A DNA stretch of 64,000 bases from JAICSD01 sp963836665 (GTDB lineage: Bacteria; Acidobacteriota; Vicinamibacteria; Vicinamibacterales; 2-12-FULL-66-21), in NCBI GenBank assembly GCA_963836665.1, contig CAWIKL010000001.1:3844001-3908000 (forward strand), written 5' to 3'. Position 1 is the first letter of the stretch. Every line of letters begins with the position of its first letter. The position numbers and the translations under genes are program-made. Of this stretch, positions 57,196 to 64,000 are shown one piece after another. Under the pieces are notes generated by a model. That model was not told the origin of the DNA. It was given only the letters and a program-made list of their open reading frames with translations, and ran no database searches.

Positions 57196-59458
57196 GCACG
57201 CGAATTTCCGCGATCGACCAGTCGTGCTTGCCCCAGCCGACCTGCTGCAGCCGGATGAAGCGCACGCCGTCGCGTCCGATCGGATAGACCACCGGAACGG
57301 TCTTGGGATGCCGCAGCGCGGCATAGTAGGTGTGCAGCGCGCTGTCCCCCTCGTAGACCGTCTGCCACGCGCTGCCGTCCGGCGATACCGCAAGGCGAAT
57401 ACGAACGGGGAAGTCGGTCCAGAATTCGCCGAGATCCGTGACCAACTGGCCGACGTGTTCTGGCCGCTCGAGCTCGACGGTGAAGTCCGCCGCGGCATTC
57501 TGCACGCCGCCCGACCAGCGTGTCTTCAGGCTGCCGTCCCGCGCCCGCACCGCGTGCGGCGGACTGGGAAACGCGTCGAGCGCTTTGATCGGGATTTCGC
57601 TGCCGGCTGCGTCGGGCAGCAGATCACCGCCGGGCCGCGCCGGCAGGCGGTAGCTGCTCCACGTCGGATGCGTCTCCTGCTGTACGGCGCCCGGATACGA
57701 TGCCACGAACCTACGGATCGCGCCGTCCCCGTCCATCGCGCGATCGATGACGACACCGAGCGTGCCGCGCGCGGTCAGCGCATCGAGGATGCGCGGATCA
57801 TGTGCGTCAAGGAGCACCCGCATCGCGTATTCGTGCGGCGCCGCATACCCGCTGAACCCGTTGTAGAGCGGAACGGGATCGAGCGTCTGCTGGTAGAGCG
57901 CGGCGGCATCGTTGTCTTCAATCGACGGGAGATCGAGCCGTGCGGCTACTCCCGCGGGCGCCGGCCGGTGTTCCGGCTCGGCCCCCACGTTGAACACGGC
58001 CGGCCACCCGTCAGCGAGCAGGCCGACCACGGCGGCGGCCGTGGCCAGGCGTCGGGCCCGTCCGCCGAGACGATTGACGGCGATGGCGGCCAGTGCCGAC
58101 AGACAGAGGAGGCACATCATCCAGAACCGCGCCGGTACACGCAGTCCGTCGAAGCCGGGTAGCCGCATCAGCCAGCCGTAGGGCGCCTGGTAGAGGAAGC
58201 GGTGGCGGAAGAACTCCGGGTCGGGGCCGAGCGCGAAGATCCACATCGCGAACGCGGCGAGCGCGTAAAAGGCGAGCACCGACCGGCGCCGCGCCGCCGC
58301 GACGATCGCCGGGACGGTGCTCATCCAACCCATCGCGGCGATGAAGGCGAGCGTCATCGGCTTATCGGCGCGTGCGATGGATGCCAGGCGGACCCCGCCG
58401 ATCGTGAGACGCCACGTGCCGTAGATGACCGGCAACATTGCCGCGGCGAGGAGCAGCGCAAAGAGCACCGCGAAGATACGCCGCAGGTGCCGCCGGAGGG
58501 GCGAGTCGCCGGTAGTGGTGGTCAACGGCCGCGCCGCCACGACGGCCAACACGGCGAGCGCTGCCAGCGTGACGCCTGGGAACAGTTCGCCTTCCGGTTT
58601 GTCCACGACGTGGAGCCAGCCCCAGAGGAGCAGCTCGTTGGTCGCATGGAGCAGGCTGCCGACGTCGGCACCGTACATCTGAGCGGGTCCCAGCCCGCGG
58701 CTGAACCCGTAGGTGTCGACGAGGATCCGTTTGTAACCGAGCAGGACTGGCAAGACCGGCAGCAGCGCGAGCGCCCAGCACCCCGCCAGTCGGACGATCT
58801 GGCGGAGCGGCCAGCGGCCGGGAACGAACCAGAGCATCCACAGAAACACCAGGACCGACGCGAAGAAGAGGAAGTAGCCGTTGGCCAGCGCCTGCATCAG
58901 CCACCCGCCGGCGGCGAGCGCCGCCCACCTCCACGAGGGATCGCGATCGTAGCGGTGGAGCGCCGCGAGGCATACCGGCGCGCCCCACGCCCACAGCACC
59001 TGGATGTGCGGCAGCTGCGCCAGGCGGTAGGGGGCGAACGCGTAGGCGACACCGGCGACGAAGGCCGCGTCGTGCCGTTTCGTCAGCGTAAAGGCGAGAA
59101 AGTAGGCGGCCAGGCCGCACAGTACGTAGCTGGCGAGGAGCGCGACGTTGTAGCCGAAGAGCGCGTTGCCGGTAATCGCGATGAGCGGCCACGCGATCGG
59201 CGCTTCGCCGAGCAGGTGCTCCGAGAACGCGAATGCGCCGGTCGCGGGAAAGAACATCGGCGCGTTCCACCACGCGTCCGTCAGCGGCACCGCTTTGGTG
59301 GACCACCAGAGGATCCACGCGTTAAGAATCGGATCACCGGCATCGTGCGCAACGCCGTGCAGGATGTGCCGCGGCAGCGGCCATGAATACGCCAACGTCA
59401 ACACGACGAACCCGAGCGTGGCGAGCGCGACTGGATGCGTCTTGCGGACGAGCGTCAC
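57188..59458 (-). CDS. Large polytopic membrane protein with C-terminal discoidin-like domain
   Basis: 756 residues, GTG start. Eleven or so membrane helices over 1-500, opening with VALATLGFVVLTLAYSWPLP, then AHDAGDPILNAWILWWSTKA, a GT-C-like first loop, and APYRLAQLPHIQ. The last 160 residues look like an F5/8 type C (discoidin) fold: LKTRWSGGVQNAAADFTVEL, LVTDLGEFWTDFPVRIRLAVS, SAWQTVYEG, VRFIRLQQVG and HDWSIAEIRV. A paralogue with the same layout is at 60719-62731. Such proteins may transfer or anchor surface sugars; the activity is not shown. TATACT lies 8 nt before the start. Confidence 0.75.
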   Translation of the reverse strand: MTLVRKTHPVALATLGFVVLTLAYSWPLPRHILHGVAHDAGDPILNAWILWWSTKAVPLTDAWWNAPMFFPATGAFAFSEHLLGEAPIAWPLIAITGNALFGYNVALLASYVLCGLAAYFLAFTLTKRHDAAFVAGVAYAFAPYRLAQLPHIQVLWAWGAPVCLAALHRYDRDPSWRWAALAAGGWLMQALANGYFLFFASVLVFLWMLWFVPGRWPLRQIVRLAGCWALALLPVLPVLLGYKRILVDTYGFSRGLGPAQMYGADVGSLLHATNELLLWGWLHVVDKPEGELFPGVTLAALAVLAVVAARPLTTTTGDSPLRRHLRRIFAVLFALLLAAAMLPVIYGTWRLTIGGVRLASIARADKPMTLAFIAAMGWMSTVPAIVAAARRRSVLAFYALAAFAMWIFALGPDPEFFRHRFLYQAPYGWLMRLPGFDGLRVPARFWMMCLLCLSALAAIAVNRLGGRARRLATAAAVVGLLADGWPAVFNVGAEPEHRPAPAGVAARLDLPSIEDNDAAALYQQTLDPVPLYNGFSGYAAPHEYAMRVLLDAHDPRILDALTARGTLGVVIDRAMDGDGAIRRFVASYPGAVQQETHPTWSSYRLPARPGGDLLPDAAGSEIPIKALDAFPSPPHAVRARDGSLKTRWSGGVQNAAADFTVELERPEHVGQLVTDLGEFWTDFPVRIRLAVSPDGSAWQTVYEGDSALHTYYAALRHPKTVPVVYPIGRDGVRFIRLQQVGWGKHDWSIAEIRVLR

Positions 59459-59476
59459 GTGCGGTCAGTATAGTCC
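59459..59476. promoter_or_regulatory. 18-bp divergent gap with overlapping -10 elements
   Basis: Minus-strand TATACT (59472-59467) stands 8 nt before the GTG of the polytopic gene. Plus-strand TATAGT (59469-59474) overlaps it but ends only 2 nt before the methyltransferase GTG, so it suits a downstream start or is chance. Confidence 0.4.
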
Positions 59477-60715
59477 GTGGCCGATTCCAAGGAGGCGGAG
59501 AAGACCTACTTGTCGCGGACGGGCGGGCGCGCGTGGGAGCGCGACAAGCCGTTTCCGCCGGCCGGCACCGAGATGTTCGACGAGAGTCTCGAGCTGCTGC
59601 ACGACTTCGTCGCCGCGATGAAGCTGCTGCAGCCCGCGCCCGACGATCGCATCCTCGATCTCGGCGCCGGCGCCGGGTGGTGTTCCGACTTGATGATGCG
59701 GCTCAACCGCCGGCCCGTCGCGGTCGACATCGCGCACGAGATGCTCGCGGTGACGCACCAGCGCGCGACACGCCGGCCGATTCCCGCCGTCGCCGGCGAT
59801 CTCGAGCATCTGCCGTTCGCTGACGACTCGTTCGACAAAGCGGTGTGCCTGAGTGCGCTGCATCACGTGCCCGACATGTTCGCGGCGGTCCGCGAGATCG
59901 CGCGCGTCCTGACACCTGCCGGCGTGGCCGTGTTCTCGGAGCCAGGCGCCGGGCACGCGACCATGGCGGCGTCGGTCAAGGCGACGAGGGACTTCGGCGT
60001 GCTCGAACAGGAAGTCCTGATCGAGCCGTTCACCGAGATGTGCATGCGCGCCGGCTTTCGCCACGCCTCGGTGTGCCCGATGTCGTACGTCATCCCGGAG
60101 TTCGAACTGACCGCAGACGAGTGGCGCGCGTGGCGCGCTTTAGCGGTATCGAAGCGCCCGCGCCGCGCGCTGGAGAAGATGTGGCGCGCGCTGCTCGAGT
60201 TGTTGGGCGCGGGCAAGAAGGACGTCCTCTTCGAGGAAGCGTTCGCGATGCGCCTCGTCCGCCTGCTGCGCGGGCCTGTCGACGAGCATCCGTTCATCAT
60301 CGCCACCAAGTCCGACGCGCGCCGCCGGCCGCGGCCGGTCCATCGCGCGACGATCGACCTGCGGTCGGTCGCGGCGGAAGCCGTGGCGGGCGCGCCGTTG
60401 ACGGCGGCGGTCGGCGTGACCAACGCCGGCAACGTCCGCTGGCCGGCGGCGAGCGCCGAGGGCTTCGGTCACGTGCAGATCGGGATCCAGCTGCTCGACG
60501 CCGCGGCGCGGGTCACCGATCCGGACTTTGTGCGCTGGCGCCTGCCGCGCGACATCGAGCCGGGCGACTCACTGGCGGCGACGATCGCTTTCGCCGCGCC
60601 AGCGGTTCCGGGCGACTATCAACTCAAGTTCGATCTCGTCGCCGAGGGCGTCACCTGGTTCGAGCCGGGTGGCACCGTCGTCGCGATTCGGCCGCTGCGG
60701 GTGCGGCACGGCTAG
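59477..60715 (+). CDS. SAM-dependent methyltransferase with C-terminal Ig-like domain
   Basis: 412 residues. Class I methyltransferase domain at about 40-200: motif I ILDLGAGAGWCSDLMMRL (59-76), the acidic motif VAVDIAHEM, motif LEHLPFADDSFDKAVCLSALHHV and LTPAGVAVFSEPG. The N-terminus has the TYLSRTGG opening often seen in glycan-cluster methyltransferases. Residues about 280-412 form a beta-sandwich (PLTAAVGVTNAGNVRWPA; LPRDIEPGDSLAATIAF; PGDYQLKFDLVAEGVTWFE) similar to the small Ig-like domain found on glycosylation enzymes. It stands between two paralogous polytopic genes, which suggests a shared glycan or lipid pathway. GTG at 59477 is assumed as the start. Confidence 0.78.
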   Translation: MADSKEAEKTYLSRTGGRAWERDKPFPPAGTEMFDESLELLHDFVAAMKLLQPAPDDRILDLGAGAGWCSDLMMRLNRRPVAVDIAHEMLAVTHQRATRRPIPAVAGDLEHLPFADDSFDKAVCLSALHHVPDMFAAVREIARVLTPAGVAVFSEPGAGHATMAASVKATRDFGVLEQEVLIEPFTEMCMRAGFRHASVCPMSYVIPEFELTADEWRAWRALAVSKRPRRALEKMWRALLELLGAGKKDVLFEEAFAMRLVRLLRGPVDEHPFIIATKSDARRRPRPVHRATIDLRSVAAEAVAGAPLTAAVGVTNAGNVRWPAASAEGFGHVQIGIQLLDAAARVTDPDFVRWRLPRDIEPGDSLAATIAFAAPAVPGDYQLKFDLVAEGVTWFEPGGTVVAIRPLRVRHG

Positions 60716-60718
60716 ATT

Positions 60719-62731
60719 CTAAATAACACGGAGCTCGACGATCGACCAGCCGTGCGGATCAGCGGCACTCTGTCGGAGCCGGATGAACCGGACGTTCTGC
60801 CGGTCGATTGGAATCGTCACCGGCACTTCCCGCGGCGACACCAGCGCCGCGTCGTAAGTTGACAGCACCGTGCTCCCTGTCGCGGCGAGGCGCCAGGATA
60901 CGCCGTCGGCCGACACGTCGGCGGAGAGCATGCGCGGATATTGAGCAGCATAGGGACCCAGACACATCACGACCGCGCGCACGCGCTGCGGTGAGCCGAG
61001 GTCGAGCGTGATCGTTTCGGTTCCCACCTGGCGTGGCGTGTTCCAGCGTGAGTCGAGATTGCCGTCGAGCACCGCGCCGATATCGTGCTGGTTCGTCGAC
61101 GCCGTGATCGCGCGAATAGCGAGGTGCGGTCCCTCGACGGGCGGTGCCGCGACGACGCCGGTTCGCGGGATCAGGTACGCCGTCCAGCCGTCGCCGCCGT
61201 CTGTGCGAACGGCGCCGTAGCCGTCGAGCCAGCCTCGCCACCCGCCATCCGGATCGTTGGCCCATTCGACCACGACCTCGATCGGCGCCGTCGCGGCGAG
61301 CCGATCGAGAATACGCGTGTCGTGCGCCTCCAGCATGTCGAGCAGGGCCCAGTGCTGCGGCGCGACGTAGCCGCTGTAACCGTTGAATACCGGCCGGTCC
61401 TGCGCGATCGCGCCGTACATCGACTCCGCCTCCGCCTGGCGCAGCGGCAGTCCCAGCCGCGCCGGTACCGTCGATCGCGTCACACGCATTGCCGGCGCCG
61501 CCACCACCCCGATGGCCCTGGGCCAGCCGTCGAGGAGCAAGCCGAGCACGGCGGCGCCGAAGACGACACGTCGCAGATGCGGCGAGTCGATGCGTGCCAG
61601 CGCAAGCGCCGCGCACGCCGACAGGCAGAGCACCGATACCATCCACAGGCGCGCCGGAACGCGCATGCCGTCGAAGCCCGGTAGCGACGCGAGCACGGCG
61701 TAGGGACCGGGCACGCCCACCGGCGCGCCGTGCAGTGCCGGACGCGGCCCCAGGCTGAGCGTCCACATGGCGACTGCGGCGGCTGCGTAGAACGCTGTTT
61801 CGCTGCGTCCGGCGCGGCTGCGCGCCGCCAGTGCGAGCGCTGTTATCCCGAGCACGATGACCGTCGCGCCTGGAAACTGCTGTGACTCGGAAGGGGCGCC
61901 GCCGTTCAGCCATGACCAGGCGAGCGACTCCGGGGCGACGGACCACAGGCCGGTTACGTCGGCGCTGTAGCTGACGATCTCGACCGGGCTCCGCCTGAAG
62001 CCGTAGTCCTGCTGGATCCGCTTGTATCCCAGCAACACCGGTGCGAGCACCGCCGCTGCGGCGAGCCAGGCCACGCCGAGGACGAGTGCCGCGCGAATGG
62101 TCAGGCGTCGGACGCCGAACCACGCCAGCCACAGCAGCGCGAACAGCGTGAGATAGAAGAAGTAATAGCCGCAGGCCAGCGCCTGGAGCAGCCAGCTCAC
62201 CGCGAACAGACCGGCCCACTTCGGCCGCTCGTCGTCCAGGTAGAGATGCAGCGACGCGATCGCCACAGGCATCCAGTACGACGACAGCAGTTGCAGGTGC
62301 TGCGCGTGCGACAAGCGATACGGCGCGAAGGCAAACGCCAGCGCTGCGAGGAACGAAGCGTCGTGCCGTCTCGTCAGCACCCAGCCGAGAAAATAGGCGC
62401 CCAGGCCGCTCAGGACGTAGCTGAGGACGAAGGCCGTGTTGTACGCGAGCAGTGGCGAGTGGGTGGCCGCGATGATCGGCCACGCGATCGGCGCCACGCC
62501 GAGCATGTTCTCCGAGAAGGCGAAGACGCCGGTCGACGGATAGAATGCCGGCGCGTTCCACCAGGCTTGGGTCAGCGGAAGGTGATGCGTGCTCCACCAG
62601 ATCAGCCACGTCACGAGCAGCGGATCGCCGCGGTCGTGGGCGACCGCCGACGTCAAGTGGAGCACGAGCGGCCAGGTGTAGGCGATCGCCAGCGCGGCCA
62701 GCGCAGCCGCGACGATGAGCAGCCGGCGCAT
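60719..62731 (-). CDS. Large polytopic membrane protein with C-terminal discoidin-like domain (paralogue)
   Basis: 670 residues. It shares with the protein at 57188-59458 the segments AHDRGDPLLVTWLIWWST, AWWNAPAFYPSTGVFAFSEN, APYRLSHAQHLQLL, LGYKRIQQDYGF, LPGFDGMRVPARLWM and FNGYSGYVAPQHWAL, so the two are paralogues. The C-terminal 130 residues are a discoidin-like fold (NLDSRWNTPRQVGTETITLD; VRAVVMCLG; QNVRFIRLRQS; DPHGWSIVELRV). About eleven membrane helices. It starts directly after the quinone oxidoreductase stop (TAG then ATG), so the two are one transcript. Function inferred only as surface-sugar related. Confidence 0.75.
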   Translation of the reverse strand: MRRLLIVAAALAALAIAYTWPLVLHLTSAVAHDRGDPLLVTWLIWWSTHHLPLTQAWWNAPAFYPSTGVFAFSENMLGVAPIAWPIIAATHSPLLAYNTAFVLSYVLSGLGAYFLGWVLTRRHDASFLAALAFAFAPYRLSHAQHLQLLSSYWMPVAIASLHLYLDDERPKWAGLFAVSWLLQALACGYYFFYLTLFALLWLAWFGVRRLTIRAALVLGVAWLAAAAVLAPVLLGYKRIQQDYGFRRSPVEIVSYSADVTGLWSVAPESLAWSWLNGGAPSESQQFPGATVIVLGITALALAARSRAGRSETAFYAAAAVAMWTLSLGPRPALHGAPVGVPGPYAVLASLPGFDGMRVPARLWMVSVLCLSACAALALARIDSPHLRRVVFGAAVLGLLLDGWPRAIGVVAAPAMRVTRSTVPARLGLPLRQAEAESMYGAIAQDRPVFNGYSGYVAPQHWALLDMLEAHDTRILDRLAATAPIEVVVEWANDPDGGWRGWLDGYGAVRTDGGDGWTAYLIPRTGVVAAPPVEGPHLAIRAITASTNQHDIGAVLDGNLDSRWNTPRQVGTETITLDLGSPQRVRAVVMCLGPYAAQYPRMLSADVSADGVSWRLAATGSTVLSTYDAALVSPREVPVTIPIDRQNVRFIRLRQSAADPHGWSIVELRVI

Positions 62732-63745
62732 CTAGGTGGTCAGCACCACTTTGCCGATGTTCGATCGGCTCTGGATGAAGCGGTGTGCCTCGGCGGCGCG
62801 CTCGAGCGGAAACGTGCGCGCGACGACCGGGACGAGCCGCCCCGCGTTCAACTCGGTCATGATCAGGTCCATCAGCGGCTGCAGCTTCGCCCGTTGGTCC
62901 CAGAGGTGGCCGATGTTCAAGCCGAACACTCCGTGGTTACGATTGATCAGCGACATCGGATCGAACGGCTTCATCGCCCACCACGCGCGCAGTGCCCGCC
63001 AGCGGTCCGGGCGATCGCCGGCCATCGACGAAACGCCGAGCATGATCAAGCGTCCGAGCGGCGCCAGCATCCGGTAGCTGGCGTGGAAACTGCCGCCGCC
63101 GATCGGATCGAGGATGACGTCGGCACCGCGCCCGCGCGTGATCCGCTTCACTTCATCGGCGACGTTGGCGTGGCGGTAGTCGATCGTATGCTCGACGCCG
63201 AAGCGGCGCAGCGCGTCGTGTTTGTGCGCCGACGCCGTCCCGATGACCGTTGCGCGCCGCAACCGGGCGAGCTGCGCCGCCGCGATGCCGACGCCGCCGC
63301 CGGCGTTGTGGACGAGCACGGTCTCACCGGAGGTCAGCGCGGCCATCCGGTAGAGCGCCAGCGCCGCGGTCAGATAGGTGACCGGGACTGCCGCGGCTTC
63401 GGTGTCGCTGAGCCGATCGGGAAACCTGTAGACCTGCGCCGCCGGCACCGTCACCACGTCGGCATAGCCGCCGAAGCGCGTCAGCGCGACGACGCGATCG
63501 CCGGGGTGCACGGTGGTGATCCCCGTGCCGACCGCGTCGACGAGCCCGGCTACCTCGTAGCCGACGACCATCGGCGGCTTCGGCGCGTCGGGGTAAATAC
63601 CGATACGGGCGAGGAGGTCGGCGAAATTGACGCCGGCCGCGCGAACGCGGATCCGGACCTCGCCCTCCGCGGGCGTCGGATCGGGGTGTTCGCGCACCTC
63701 GAACACGTCGGCGTCGCCGTGCCGGGTGATGACCGCCTGGCGCAT
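62732..63745 (-). CDS. Zinc-free medium-chain dehydrogenase, VAT1/quinone-oxidoreductase-like
   Basis: 337 residues. GroES-like N-domain: GEVRIRVRAAGVNFADLLARIGIYPDAP and PPMVVGYEVAGLVD; Rossmann domain: VLVHNAGGGVGIAAAQLARLRR nucleotide loop, DVILDPIGGGSFHASYRML and GVFGLNIGHLW, the latter seen in VAT1-like proteins. No catalytic zinc ligands. It likely reduces a quinone or an unsaturated carbonyl compound with NADPH. The start at 63745 (MRQAVITRHGDADVFEV) matches the family; an open extension upstream is rejected. Distinct from the PIG3-type gene at 29469-30455. Confidence 0.85.
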   Translation of the reverse strand: MRQAVITRHGDADVFEVREHPDPTPAEGEVRIRVRAAGVNFADLLARIGIYPDAPKPPMVVGYEVAGLVDAVGTGITTVHPGDRVVALTRFGGYADVVTVPAAQVYRFPDRLSDTEAAAVPVTYLTAALALYRMAALTSGETVLVHNAGGGVGIAAAQLARLRRATVIGTASAHKHDALRRFGVEHTIDYRHANVADEVKRITRGRGADVILDPIGGGSFHASYRMLAPLGRLIMLGVSSMAGDRPDRWRALRAWWAMKPFDPMSLINRNHGVFGLNIGHLWDQRAKLQPLMDLIMTELNAGRLVPVVARTFPLERAAEAHRFIQSRSNIGKVVLTT

Positions 63746-63810
63746 CGCCGGGAGTTTACAGGCAATGCGCGCACCGCGGGCAGATCCGGGCAAAGGTGGC
63801 CACATGTAGC

Positions 63811-63816
63811 TATAAT
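63811..63816 (+). promoter_or_regulatory. -10 element TATAAT for antitoxin gene, leaderless
   Basis: Perfect TATAAT ending 9 nt before the ATG at 63826; no Shine-Dalgarno. The short AT-rich strip at 63803-63825 stands out and could also hold the autorepressor site expected for a toxin-antitoxin pair. Confidence 0.5.
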
Positions 63817-63825
63817 TGTTCCGAT

Positions 63826-64000
63826 ATGGCGTCGGCAGGTATCCGCCAACTGAAGGACAACCTCAGCCGCTACGTCCGCCGGACCGAGGCGGGGGAGCGC
63901 ATCGCCATTACGGCGCACGGCCGCGTCGTTGCGGAACTGGTGCCCCCCGGCACGGCTACCGCCGTATCTCTGAGCCCGTTCGATGAATTGATTGCGGGCG
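63826..64000 (+). CDS. Phd/YefM-type antitoxin, N-terminal part (runs off window)
   Basis: 58 codons visible. MASAGIRQLKDNLSRYVRRT, then AGERIAITAHGRVVAELVPP, is the characteristic Phd/YefM DNA-binding N-domain (short beta strand, helix with NLSRYVRR, hairpin GERIAITxHGRxVA). Such antitoxins repress their own operon and neutralise a downstream toxin, commonly a VapC-type PIN ribonuclease; that gene would lie beyond the window. The start is fixed by the TATAAT and the family N-terminus. Confidence 0.82.
   Translation, partial: MASAGIRQLKDNLSRYVRRTEAGERIAITAHGRVVAELVPPGTATAVSLSPFDELIAG

Noticed and set aside
59469..59474. TATAGT as the -10 of the methyltransferase gene
   Set aside because: It ends 2 nt before the assigned GTG, so RNA would begin inside the gene; it is kept only as part of the divergent strip.

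Overview
The window is GC-rich and looks like a chromosomal segment of an Acidobacteriota bacterium, most likely of the Vicinamibacteria group. This is inferred from family content, not from a marker gene: PadR regulators next to ADOP-type (MacB/FtsX-like) permeases, eukaryotic-like Ser/Thr kinases (one with a TolB/PD40 propeller), a large TonB-dependent receptor with an N-terminal carboxypeptidase-regulatory domain, and a DUF4097 protein facing an ADOP permease. I saw no insertion sequence, prophage, CRISPR array, rRNA or tRNA.

Layout. 0-4 kb: PadR regulator with the start of an ADOP permease, a cyanophycinase-like peptidase, a second PadR divergent from a type III glutamine synthetase. 4-10 kb: YetF-like membrane protein, PhzF-like protein, topoisomerase IV/gyrase subunit A, NmrA-like reductase, a repeat-filled gap and a GH16 glucanase. 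10-22 kb: 2-oxoglutarate dehydrogenase E1 and E2, two membrane Ser/Thr kinases and the ParE/GyrB-type subunit. 22-30 kb: outer-membrane protein and TonB receptor, von Willebrand A protein, DUF763 protein, quinone oxidoreductase. 30-43 kb: membrane glycosyltransferase-like protein, VTT/DedA-like protein, FAD oxidoreductase, TIGR01777 epimerase, S9 and M28 peptidases, DUF4097 protein, full ADOP permease. 43-49 kb: a compact minus-strand histidine operon, hisI-G-D-C-B-H-F-A, headed by a previously unlisted leader peptide and transcription attenuator. 49-64 kb: gamma-glutamyltransferase, glycogen debranching enzyme, modABC, a surface-glycan-like group (three polytopic proteins and a methyltransferase), a second quinone oxidoreductase and the start of a Phd/YefM antitoxin gene.

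Two window-wide patterns matter. First, ten single-base frameshifts break nine otherwise intact genes (glnN, sucA, a kinase, the TonB receptor twice, DUF763, hisG, modC and two membrane proteins). In every case the reading frame is restored by removing one C directly 3' of GTAC on one strand, and in nine of ten the site is AGTAC. This points to a systematic sequencing artefact, perhaps at a modified base, rather than to gene decay; coordinates below span the repaired genes. Second, many genes have a -10-like hexamer only 7-11 nt before the start codon and no Shine-Dalgarno sequence, suggesting widespread leaderless transcription, including two pairs of divergent genes separated by only 18-19 bp.

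Functionally the region is mainly housekeeping (TCA cycle, DNA topology, histidine, nitrogen and glycogen metabolism) mixed with envelope, secreted-hydrolase and signalling genes. The best regulatory find is the his leader: six His codons in seven, a mutually exclusive antiterminator, and an 11-bp terminator followed by U5GU5.
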